This document shows positions 1 through 7,280 of a stretch of DNA of 42,180 nucleotides, piece by piece. The notes beneath the pieces were generated by a model. That model was not told the DNA's origin and did no database searches. It saw only the letters and a program-made list of their open reading frames with translations. The stretch's first letter is position 1, and every line of letters begins with the position of its first letter. The position numbers and the translations under genes were made by a program. This DNA comes from Paraburkholderia sp. NMBU_R16 (lineage in GTDB: Bacteria > Pseudomonadota > Gammaproteobacteria > Burkholderiales > Burkholderiaceae), in NCBI RefSeq assembly GCF_013282575.1, contig NZ_JAAAYE010000050.1, forward strand, positions 1 to 42,180, in the 5' to 3' direction.

Positions 1-44
1 CGCGCCATCGTCGCAATGGGCAATGTGGCCTGGTTCGCTTTCAT
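1..44 (-). CDS. IS3-family transposase OrfB, 5' end only
   Basis: Only the first 14 codons lie in the window; the gene continues past the left edge. The reading starts M-K-A-N-Q-A and continues with a P-I-A-T-M stretch, the usual opening of the DDE integrase subunit (OrfB) of many IS3-family elements. Its ATG overlaps the orfA stop codon as ATGA, so it is coupled to OrfA by reinitiation or a programmed frameshift. Whether the catalytic DDE residues are intact cannot be judged here. Confidence 0.7.
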   Translation of the reverse strand, partial: MKANQATLPIATMA

Positions 45-355
45 GAATTCGAACCCTTTTCGGGCACCGTTCCGGTCTCCCGTGCAAACCAGGCCGCGGC
101 TTTTGAGAGGATCTCTCGTTCAAGCTCAAGTTGGCGAACCTTGCGGCGCAAGCGCGTCAGCTCTTCGCGCTCCGCCGTCGTCAAGCCGTCATGCCGTTTG
201 CCGGTGTCGAGATCGGCTTGTGCCACCCAGTTGTAGATCGTTTGCGCTGTCGGCTCGAACTCGCGCGCAAGCTCTTCTGGCGAGCGGCCGGCTTTGACCA
301 ACTCGACCATCTGCGCCCGAAATTCCGGCGCGTAGGGGTTGTGGTGCTTTCCCAT
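41..355 (-). CDS. IS3-family transposase OrfA
   Basis: This 104-residue protein is the DNA-binding subunit of an IS3-family transposase. Residues near 5-55 form a helix-turn-helix of the transposase 8 (IS911 OrfA) type, with Y-A-P-E-F-R-A-Q-M-V at the start and T-I-Y-N-W-V in the recognition part. Residues 60-90 form a leucine/arginine-rich coiled coil containing the R-R-K-V-R-Q-L-E-L-E-R-E-I-L-S-K-A-A-A-W-F signature. The start at 355 was chosen because a strong AGGAGG lies just upstream; an ATG at 391 extends the frame but lacks this support. The stop overlaps the start of orfB. The element appears intact at this end. Confidence 0.9.
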   Translation of the reverse strand: MGKHHNPYAPEFRAQMVELVKAGRSPEELAREFEPTAQTIYNWVAQADLDTGKRHDGLTTAEREELTRLRRKVRQLELEREILSKAAAWFARETGTVPEKGSNS

Positions 356-383
356 GGCAGGCACCTCCTGTTCCAAAGGATAG

Positions 384-409
384 GTGTCCACGAAACCGGG
401 TCAACTCCA
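384..409 (-). repeat. Terminal inverted repeat of the IS3-family element
   Basis: Read outward from orfA, the sequence GTGTCCACGAAACCGGGTCA followed by ACTCCA ends in CA, the usual terminal dinucleotide of IS3-family ends, and sits about 30 bp upstream of the orfA start. I take position about 409 as the outer boundary of the element. The other end is outside the window, so the target duplication cannot be checked. Confidence 0.6.
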
Positions 410-527
410 GCCCGGGCTCGATGCCAATGGCAATTCACTCGCCGGCACGTTGTCCCTCGAATGGTTGACCACCCTGAGCAAGCGGTCCATCTTTTAAGCA
501 GGGCGATCGCTAGGAACCTCGCTCGAC

Positions 528-1322
528 TCAATCGGTAGCAACGACGTTCGTCGCCGAACTCTTTGCGCGCGGCATGGTTGCTAATCGCCTGGTGCCCCAC
601 TGCACGATCATCGCCAACAGTGACGCCTCCGAGAACGCCACAGCCGGATGCTGATAAGGCAACGAGAACGCGAGCAGCAAGCAAAAAGCCGCAAACGAGA
701 ATCTGCCGAGTACCATGCCTCGCAGCAGCGAAATCACAAAGTCTGGTCCATACGCGCGGTGCGATGAGACCGACAAGACGATTCCGAGCAGCGGAAAGAC
801 CGCGAGCAAACCGCTCCAAGCGGCGCCCAGTCGACCAGACAAGGAAGTAACCAGCAGCGACAGGACCGCGCCTGCAACCATCCGACCGATCAAGTCGGAG
901 CGCTGAAGCGCTGCGCCTGCGGCGCTGGACGAACTGCGCGGTAAGAAGAACTGGCCGAAGCTCACAGCAGCGAGGGCTGCGGTGATGGCCCAGGCAGGCG
1001 ATGCCGGCAGGATCGACAACCCGCACGCAGACATGAACCACGTAACCAGGCCGGCAGCTAACGCTATCGGCCACGAATGGGAGCGACAGCTCCACGCATA
1101 GGCGAAATTGAATGCTTCCGATGCGAGGATCGCAGAGAGGGAAAGCGTAGCAGCATGCGCGCCGAAGACAGGGCCATGCGTGAGCACAAGGATGAACAAT
1201 ATCGGCCCGGCGACTACGGGTAAACCGGCTAACCATCCAGCAATCGACGGCCCCCACCACCTGCCCGACATTGAAACGATAGCCAAGAAGAGCGGAACAA
1301 GCGTCAGTTTGAGCGCGAGCAT
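528..1322 (-). CDS. Multi-pass integral membrane protein of unknown function
   Basis: This 264-residue protein is not one I recognise. It is almost entirely hydrophobic, with about seven or eight likely membrane segments. Short arginine-containing loops such as R-S-S-S-S-A-A-G lie around residue 130. It has no recognisable catalytic motif or cytoplasmic domain. The N-terminus (M-L-A-L-K-L-T-L-V-P-L-F-L-A) is itself a membrane segment rather than a clear cleavable signal. No strong ribosome binding site precedes the ATG at 1322. The gene is divergent from the stress-type gene at 1506, with a short tandem repeat between them. A transporter or permease-like role is possible but unsupported. Confidence 0.7.
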   Translation of the reverse strand: MLALKLTLVPLFLAIVSMSGRWWGPSIAGWLAGLPVVAGPILFILVLTHGPVFGAHAATLSLSAILASEAFNFAYAWSCRSHSWPIALAAGLVTWFMSACGLSILPASPAWAITAALAAVSFGQFFLPRSSSSAAGAALQRSDLIGRMVAGAVLSLLVTSLSGRLGAAWSGLLAVFPLLGIVLSVSSHRAYGPDFVISLLRGMVLGRFSFAAFCLLLAFSLPYQHPAVAFSEASLLAMIVQWGTRRLATMPRAKSSATNVVATD

Positions 1323-1376
1323 GCCGGATCGAGCTGATTTAAAGCACGATCATACCCCTGTGAGCGCGAATGGCCC

Positions 1377-1416
1377 GCTCGAAAAAGCAAGCTCGAAAAG
1401 CAAGCTCGAAAAGCAA
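1377..1416. repeat. Short tandem repeat, three units of 13-14 bp
   Basis: Three adjacent copies of GCTCGAAAAGCAA are seen; the first has one extra A. They lie in the divergent intergenic region between the membrane protein and the stress-type gene. A-runs repeating at about 13 bp are not in helical phase, so slippage-derived length variation is as likely as a regulatory role. Confidence 0.8.
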
Positions 1417-1505
1417 TTTTCCTCTGACCGATATAGGCACGTCCGTTGCGGCTATCCCACCATCCGGATACGGATAGGCCGTAGCCAAGCCGGGAGGAGG
1501 CGATC

Positions 1506-2648
1506 ATGAGACAAACCGTCGTAGGGGTTTATGACGGCTATGCCGATGCGTGCGCGGCACAGCGTGCGCTGACTGAAGCCGGTCTGTCGCAGGCCGACAT
1601 TTCGATTTACGCGGCTTCGGTTGGCACGTCGTCCACCGGCGGCCCGCGCGTCTACGCTCCCGGGGGAACCGAGGTGCGCCGCGAAAAGCCGGTCTTCGAT
1701 CAACTCGAACAATTGTTCTCCAGGCTTTTCAAGCCCGGCGAGTATCCGCCCGAGACGGAAGATTATCGAGAAGTCATACGGCGAGGCGGCGCGATCGTCA
1801 GCGTCGATGTACCGGAAGTGCAAACCGATCTCGCGTGCGACGTCATGCGCCGGACCGGTGCGGACGACATCGCAGAACGAGCCAAAGCGTGGCGCGATCG
1901 CCTGGACGAACAGTCGCGGCGGGCACAGGATGAAGAGCGCACGATGACGAGCCGGACGGAGTCGCCGCTGGCATCCGCGCCGCAGCAGTCGCTCGGGCAG
2001 CAACAGCACCAATCGACGAATACGACCGAAGGAACCGCGGCCTCCGTCGGCAATATTCCCGCTGCTGGCGGAACGCCGACGCCTCATGCCACACCCTCAT
2101 CGATGCCGGCTCCGAGCAGCCGCATGCAGCAAGTATCGACGCGCACGGATGACCGCACGCCCCTTCGCAGCAACGAACCCGGGCAACCGGGCCTCTCCTC
2201 TGGCGTTCCAGGCGATGCTTCTGACGTCTTCGAGAGAGAGCCGCAGTCTGCTGGCACGGCTCGCGAGTCGGAAGGCAGTCCGTCTGATTCAGATCGATGG
2301 CGCGACGAGGGGGTGAAGGCGTCGGGATCACAGTACACCCCCGGTGCCGGATACGCCGGCGACCCGGGCATGGATACGCCGTTCAGCGACGATAGTGAAT
2401 ACGACGAAGAATTCCGCCGAGACTATGACAGCCGTTATGCGAATGCAGACGCGCCCTACGATGACTATCGCCGCGCATATATCCACGGCATGTCGGTCGC
2501 GCAGGACGAACAAAATCACGGACGCGATTGGTCTCAAGTCGAGGCCCATGCGCGCAAACATTGGGAAACACGCTATCCGGAAAGCGCCTGGGAGCGCTTC
2601 AAGGCCGCTGTTCGGCACGGATGGGAGCGGATGACCGACAAGCGGTAG
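1506..2648 (+). CDS. YflT-like general stress domain protein with long low-complexity linker
   Basis: This is a 380-residue soluble protein. Residues 1-120 begin V-V-G-V-Y-D-G-Y-A-D-A and alternate strand and helix (A-C-A-A-Q-R-A-L, D-I-S-I-Y-A). This resembles the ferredoxin-like YflT/GS17M domain of general stress proteins. Residues 130-280 are rich in Q, S, T, P and G and probably disordered. Residues 300-380 are acidic, then aromatic and basic, with D-Y-R-R-A-Y-I-H-G and R-H-G-W-E-R. This C-terminal module is seen in other Burkholderiaceae stress-type proteins. A strong GGAGGAGG lies just before the ATG. It has no signal peptide and is probably cytosolic. The family assignment is by resemblance only. 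Confidence 0.8.
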   Translation: MRQTVVGVYDGYADACAAQRALTEAGLSQADISIYAASVGTSSTGGPRVYAPGGTEVRREKPVFDQLEQLFSRLFKPGEYPPETEDYREVIRRGGAIVSVDVPEVQTDLACDVMRRTGADDIAERAKAWRDRLDEQSRRAQDEERTMTSRTESPLASAPQQSLGQQQHQSTNTTEGTAASVGNIPAAGGTPTPHATPSSMPAPSSRMQQVSTRTDDRTPLRSNEPGQPGLSSGVPGDASDVFEREPQSAGTARESEGSPSDSDRWRDEGVKASGSQYTPGAGYAGDPGMDTPFSDDSEYDEEFRRDYDSRYANADAPYDDYRRAYIHGMSVAQDEQNHGRDWSQVEAHARKHWETRYPESAWERFKAAVRHGWERMTDKR

Positions 2649-2717
2649 GTCGGTCTTCGACCAACCGATGACCGTACCCCGGCATTCAACGCTCGCATTA
2701 AGCGGCTTCAGATGAAA

Positions 2718-2743
2718 GAAAGCGCCGGCAAACCGGCGCTTTC
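2718..2743. terminator. Bidirectional rho-independent terminator
   Basis: An 11-bp perfect stem (GAAAGCGCCGG at 2718-2728 with its complement at 2733-2743) closes a CAAA loop. It lies between convergent genes ending at 2648 (+) and 2773 (-). On the minus strand it is followed by a T-rich stretch; on the plus strand the tail is mixed T/C. It should serve both the stress-type gene and the caspase operon. Confidence 0.85.
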
Positions 2744-2772
2744 TCACTCTTCTCGCACTCCCCGCAGCCGAA

Positions 2773-4191
2773 CTAGGCCGTAACAGCCGTGTCCTGCGCC
2801 CCCGCCTCCGTCGTGTCCGTCGACGTATCGCTCGCGAGCACCGAGAACGATGGCGCCGCCGCCGCTGCATCTCCATCGGTCACCGATACCATGTAGTTAT
2901 CCCACGATTGTGGATCGGCGCTCGACGTCGACAGAACCCGATAATAGAGTTTGTCATTCGGCGATAGCGCATCCCATGCCGCACTCGATAGCGTGTAACT
3001 CGGATCCGTCATCCGCGCTTGCGCATCGGAATCGTTCCACGAAGCATAAAAGTTCGACGATTGGCGCGCGTTGCTATCGCCGAAAAGCGCGGGGTCGGCC
3101 GCCAGCTCCACGGCGTAATAGCGGTTCGAACCGGTCGTCACCTGAAACGTCGGCGGCTGCGCGCCGCGCTGGACCGAACCCGGTCCTGTGATCGCCGGTG
3201 CCGTCTGCTGGGTGGCAGGCTGTTGCGAGGTATCGCCCGTGCCCGCCGCCGTCACGGGCGTCAGCGGCCGCGCCGCGGTAAAAGCGGCATCGTCCGGCCC
3301 GACCGAGAAGTAGTTCGGTGTTTGCGTCGCCGGCATCAGCGCAACGATCGCCTTGTGAAACTGCGGAAGGTTCCCCGTAAATGCCCCGCTGTTCCAGACA
3401 TTCAAGAGCTTCTCCGTGAACAAGCCGTTGCGCTCGCCGTCCTGCGACACCTGATTGTCCTGACAACCCGAGATCAGAATGACGGTGGCCGTTGGCTCGC
3501 CTCGCGCCGTTGCCCATTGCCGCGCTGCATACGCCTGCAAGTTGCTGTTGTAAAGCTGCAGCGCAAGCTCCGAGGGAATCGAGCGTCCGAACACCGGCGC
3601 CAGTTTCTCCGGACCATCGCGTACCGCCCGCTCCTGCGTAATCGCGGCGGCATACACGGTGTTGAATGCCTGCGCCGCTCGATCGTTCCCGCGCCGCGAC
3701 ACGCCGCGCAGCGGCATCGACGTGGGCGCACTGAGGAAAGGCAGGTTGTTCGTCACGATCAGATCGCGGATCACCGTGCCGCTATGGCAACTGTCCGAAT
3801 ACACTTCGATGCGCACACCGCTCTGGAACTGACTCCACATGTTGTAGAGCTCGTGCCCAAGCACCATGCGATCGTACGCGACCCATGTGTCGTCCATGCC
3901 GTCGGGGGAATCGCCGGTCGGATCCGGCACACGGCCACCGTGCCCCGAATAACTGATCAGGAACGTATCGCCCGATTTCAACGCGCGCGCAGCCTGGCCG
4001 ATCGCAGTCAGAATCGCATCGGCCGTCGCGGCCTCGGTGATCAGCTGCGTTGGCGTAAATCCTTGGGCAACAGCGATCGCCTGCATCGAGTTGGCGTCGT
4101 TGACACACCCCGCGAGCGTGCCCGGCCAGCCGTTGTATTTCGACGCATCGACGCTGTTCAAGCCGATGTGCAGAGAGAGTCCTTGTCCCAT
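2773..4191 (-). CDS. Caspase-fold protease (peptidase C14, metacaspase-like) with C-terminal beta domain
   Basis: This is a 472-residue protein. Residues 1-300 are a caspase-like p20/p10 unit: the start L-H-I-G-L-N, the catalytic histidine His84 in Y-S-G-H-G-G, and the catalytic cysteine Cys135 in Y-S-D-S-C-H-S-G. A second S-G-C-Q-D-N-Q-V motif near residue 243 matches the strand and loop that shape the substrate pocket in this family. Both catalytic residues are present, so it should be active. Residues 340-445 form a beta-rich domain (R-Y-Y-A-V-E-L, L-Y-Y-R-V-L, W-D-N-Y-M-V-S-V) after a Q/T/P-rich linker. No signal peptide is seen. The start is supported by AAGGAG upstream. It is the last gene of a three-gene operon, 28 bp behind the 1016-residue protein. 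Confidence 0.92.
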   Translation of the reverse strand: MGQGLSLHIGLNSVDASKYNGWPGTLAGCVNDANSMQAIAVAQGFTPTQLITEAATADAILTAIGQAARALKSGDTFLISYSGHGGRVPDPTGDSPDGMDDTWVAYDRMVLGHELYNMWSQFQSGVRIEVYSDSCHSGTVIRDLIVTNNLPFLSAPTSMPLRGVSRRGNDRAAQAFNTVYAAAITQERAVRDGPEKLAPVFGRSIPSELALQLYNSNLQAYAARQWATARGEPTATVILISGCQDNQVSQDGERNGLFTEKLLNVWNSGAFTGNLPQFHKAIVALMPATQTPNYFSVGPDDAAFTAARPLTPVTAAGTGDTSQQPATQQTAPAITGPGSVQRGAQPPTFQVTTGSNRYYAVELAADPALFGDSNARQSSNFYASWNDSDAQARMTDPSYTLSSAAWDALSPNDKLYYRVLSTSSADPQSWDNYMVSVTDGDAAAAAPSFSVLASDTSTDTTEAGAQDTAVTA

Positions 4192-4219
4192 GACCGCTAC
4201 TCCTTAGGTTGTCAACGCA

Positions 4220-7200
4220 TCACAGCCGATCGGCGGTGATGCCAATCACCGCGCCTCGACTCAGATCCCAGTCGCACCAACTGGTCTCGGTCGTCGCGCT
4301 TGGCGTCGTCTTCACAAGCATGAACTGCAGCACTTGCTGTGCGAGATAGTTCGTGATCGGCAGCGTGAACGTGACCGTCGCCACCGCCGCTTCACCCAGT
4401 ACGGTCTCCTCGACGTGATCGCTTGCCTTCATCTTCGCGCGCACGCTCAGCGCGGTCAGCTGATGATTGCCGAAGTTCACCTGATTGATGAACGTGACCG
4501 TCACCGTGACGTTTTCGACGAACACATCGACTTCGTCGATCGTCGTCGCCGCAGCGAGCCGAGCTTCGGCCAGCAACGTTACGGTGCCCGCGGCGGCCTG
4601 TACGGGCATCGACGCACCGGGCGCCAGCACCGCATTGATCGCCGCCACGACGACGTTGCCGTTTGCGTCGATCGACGCCGCATCGAGCACGTTGACGGGC
4701 TGCTGCGTTCGGTTCGTCAACCGCCATTGACCGCTGGCGGACTTGCCGACGACCGGCCCCGTATCGGCGGGTCCGACGACATCGCCGGAGAGACTGAGCG
4801 CCGCGGTGAACACCGTGCCGTCAGCCAACGTGAATGTGACACTGCCGTCCACGCCGTTGCGCTCGATCTGCGCGGTCAAGATCGCCGCATCGGTCATCGA
4901 CATAGACATCGTGACCGTAATCGCATCGACGGCATTCAAACACTCGGGCGTGGCCACCCCGGCCGGCACAGCCCACGCATAAGAGAGCGTTGCGCCGACG
5001 AACGGATCGGTCGGCAAGACGATGCTCGGCACGACATTGGCCGGCACTTGATCGCAAAGTGCGCGGCGCAACAGCGCCATCTTGCACGCGGACACATCGG
5101 CGACGAGCGTCGCGGCGATGAAGTAACGATCGTTGGCCGGATCGGGGTCGAGCACGCCATAGACCATCAGCATGGGGCGAAACGCCTTGTCGCCGTCGAG
5201 GAGGGAATACCGGCCAGCGCGATACGTGGTTGGCATCACGAGAAAACGCCCGGGCTGTTGCAGCGATCGATAGACGCGGTACGCCGGGTCATGTAACGCG
5301 TCGACTTCCGCGAATGCCTTTGTCGGCGTATCGCCGAGCCGGAACGCGTCCTGACATCCGACCGAGGCAAGCTGACCGTCAGAGCCTTGCTGCGCGTATT
5401 GCGTGCCGTACTGTGCGCAAGGAAACGCCAGGTCGATCGCGTTCTCGCGCAGCATCGAGCGCGTCATCAGGCGCCGACGGATGGGAATCTGCGGTGTCAG
5501 AATCGGCGCCGGCTGCACGACCGGAACGATGCTCGTTGCCGTATGAACGCTGCCCGCCCCACCCGACAGCGGCGCAACGGCATGAACACTGCCGATCGCA
5601 TTCGACACAGGAGCGACGGCATGGACCCCGATGGCTGAAAGGACGGGCGCACGCTGCGCGCCGGCGTTCGGCTGCTCGACGTGATAGCTGACAGACGCCG
5701 TGGGTCCGACCACGGCCAATTCCTTCGCCACGACGAACGGCCTGTCGATCACCGGCGGCAACTCCGCGCGGCTTTGCACGACCGCCGTTTCGACCACTTT
5801 GCCTCCGGCAACGATCTGCACGTCGGAGCCGACGAACACGTTTTGATAGGCGGAAAACGTGTAATCGATGACGAGGCGCGCGGCGGTGCCGCCGTCACCG
5901 CCCGGGTACGCGAGCGCGCTGTAAGCCAGGCGTGCCCAATCGTCGAGCAGCGCGATCGACACCGCGAGCACGTTGCCGTTTTGCACGACCGTGCCGGGAA
6001 AACGCTGTACCGATGGCGTTTGGGCTCCGCTTTGACGGTACGTGAGTTCGAGCGCGGCACACAAACCGCCGAGCGGCACCTGTCGCCGCGACGCACTCGA
6101 TAGGGACGCAAGCGCTGCCGTCGCGGCGGCCGGCATCTGCGCAGCGACGGTGACCCGCAGCGTCGCCGAGACACCAGGCTTCAATCCTCCCGCGCCCAGC
6201 GTTGCACCGGTCGCCGTATAGATGAATGCGAACGATGCACTCGCCGGGTCGTCGCGCGGCGTCGGCATGACAAGCTCGAACGTTGGCGCATACCAAAAAA
6301 TGCTCGCGTCGAGCGCATCCTTCCAATAACCGCCAGACGGCTGGTCGATCAGCGGCAGATGTTGTCCCGCCGTATCGCTATCGCCGTCCGTCGGCGTAAC
6401 AGGAAAATGGGCGTCGGCCAATAGCCAGAACTGCGTATGGTCGTCGATGCGGGTGCCGTGCGCTGACGCGCCGCCGGGAATCAAAGCCGCGGCAGGCGCG
6501 TGCGCAGCGGCGGGCGTCATGGCTTGCGGGATCGACATGAACTGATGCGACATCGCGATCATCGCAATGCCGGGCTTCGCGTCGCGCGAAGCTCCGCTAT
6601 CGCCCGTCTTCAAGTTGGCGGCGAGCCACGGCGCGCGCTGCGTCGTCCCGTCGGCGTGCGTGATGACAAGCGATATGTAATCGCGTCTGTCGAGACCGTC
6701 GAGCACGCCGCCGAGCAGTTGATCGAGCGTCGTCGCGGGGATCGGTACCGGCTGCGGCCCCTCGATTTTCGCGCCGGCCCACAGCGATGAGGGCGTGCCG
6801 TCGAATGCGTGCAGCGCGTCCAAGGCTTCGTGCGCACCGAGGTACGCACCCAGCGCGATGCGATCGCCGCGCCCCAGCAGCGCAAACGACCGGTAGACGC
6901 GCTGCGCGTCGCGCAAGAACGCGGCGCCCGCACGGATGAATACGCCCGCGCACGGCTCGCTCAGCCGTTGCTCCGCATACGCGAACGCGTCGGCCTCGGG
7001 GGCAAGCGTGCAGATCATCGATAGCGAGCCGCCCACGACCAACGGCGCGATCGACGCATCGGCCGGCGTGGGTGCACGCGCAAGCACGAGCGTCAACGCT
7101 ACACGCGGACGCCCTGCGCCGTCGCGGGCAAGACAGAGGCTCTCCCGGACACACAGGCAAGGCTCGCCATCACCCGGACGAACGAGGAGCCGCTCGCCCG

Positions 7201-7270
7201 ATGGCCCGATCAGGCGACGCCAGCCCAGCCTCGAGACTGGCGTCGCAGGCGGTGCGGGATGCACGAACAT
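4220..7270 (-). CDS. Giant beta-rich protein of unknown function in caspase operon
   Basis: I do not recognise this 1016-residue protein. Residues 1-200 are mixed and contain Y-I-S-L-V-I-T-H-A-D-G-T-T. Residues 200-530 are strand-rich with aromatic patches (H-T-Q-F-W-L-L-A-D). Around residues 540-590 a 13-residue unit with the core G-V/S-V-H-A-V-A-P repeats about three times in an alanine/valine/proline linker. Residues 600-760 hold several cysteines. Residues 760-1000 are threonine/valine-rich strands (V-T-V-T-F), suggesting stacked beta-sandwich domains. No signal peptide, membrane segment or catalytic motif is visible. It starts 10 bp after the 772-residue gene and ends 28 bp before the caspase, so the three are almost certainly co-transcribed. 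It could be a structural partner or a substrate of the caspase; this is inference. Confidence 0.85.
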   Translation of the reverse strand: MFVHPAPPATPVSRLGWRRLIGPSGERLLVRPGDGEPCLCVRESLCLARDGAGRPRVALTLVLARAPTPADASIAPLVVGGSLSMICTLAPEADAFAYAEQRLSEPCAGVFIRAGAAFLRDAQRVYRSFALLGRGDRIALGAYLGAHEALDALHAFDGTPSSLWAGAKIEGPQPVPIPATTLDQLLGGVLDGLDRRDYISLVITHADGTTQRAPWLAANLKTGDSGASRDAKPGIAMIAMSHQFMSIPQAMTPAAAHAPAAALIPGGASAHGTRIDDHTQFWLLADAHFPVTPTDGDSDTAGQHLPLIDQPSGGYWKDALDASIFWYAPTFELVMPTPRDDPASASFAFIYTATGATLGAGGLKPGVSATLRVTVAAQMPAAATAALASLSSASRRQVPLGGLCAALELTYRQSGAQTPSVQRFPGTVVQNGNVLAVSIALLDDWARLAYSALAYPGGDGGTAARLVIDYTFSAYQNVFVGSDVQIVAGGKVVETAVVQSRAELPPVIDRPFVVAKELAVVGPTASVSYHVEQPNAGAQRAPVLSAIGVHAVAPVSNAIGSVHAVAPLSGGAGSVHTATSIVPVVQPAPILTPQIPIRRRLMTRSMLRENAIDLAFPCAQYGTQYAQQGSDGQLASVGCQDAFRLGDTPTKAFAEVDALHDPAYRVYRSLQQPGRFLVMPTTYRAGRYSLLDGDKAFRPMLMVYGVLDPDPANDRYFIAATLVADVSACKMALLRRALCDQVPANVVPSIVLPTDPFVGATLSYAWAVPAGVATPECLNAVDAITVTMSMSMTDAAILTAQIERNGVDGSVTFTLADGTVFTAALSLSGDVVGPADTGPVVGKSASGQWRLTNRTQQPVNVLDAASIDANGNVVVAAINAVLAPGASMPVQAAAGTVTLLAEARLAAATTIDEVDVFVENVTVTVTFINQVNFGNHQLTALSVRAKMKASDHVEETVLGEAAVATVTFTLPITNYLAQQVLQFMLVKTTPSATTETSWCDWDLSRGAVIGITADRL

Positions 7271-7280
7271 GATCGTGCCT

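Larger units (their letters stand above)
1..409 (-). mobile_element. IS3-family insertion sequence, partial (left edge of window)
   Basis: It consists of the putative terminal repeat at 384-409, orfA and the first codons of orfB. The rest, including most of the DDE integrase, lies beyond position 1. The stretch 410-527 between the element and the next gene shows no gene I can support. Confidence 0.75.

Noticed and set aside
181-1260. Long 359-codon minus-strand ORF overlapping the IS end and the membrane protein gene
   Set aside because: It is out of frame with both the transposase and the membrane protein, is rich in Arg/Cys/Trp as expected for a GC-rich shadow frame, and shows no family resemblance.
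3019-4239. 406-codon plus-strand ORF opposite the caspase gene
   Set aside because: It has extremely Arg/His-rich composition and lies antisense to a gene with clear catalytic motifs, so it is a shadow.
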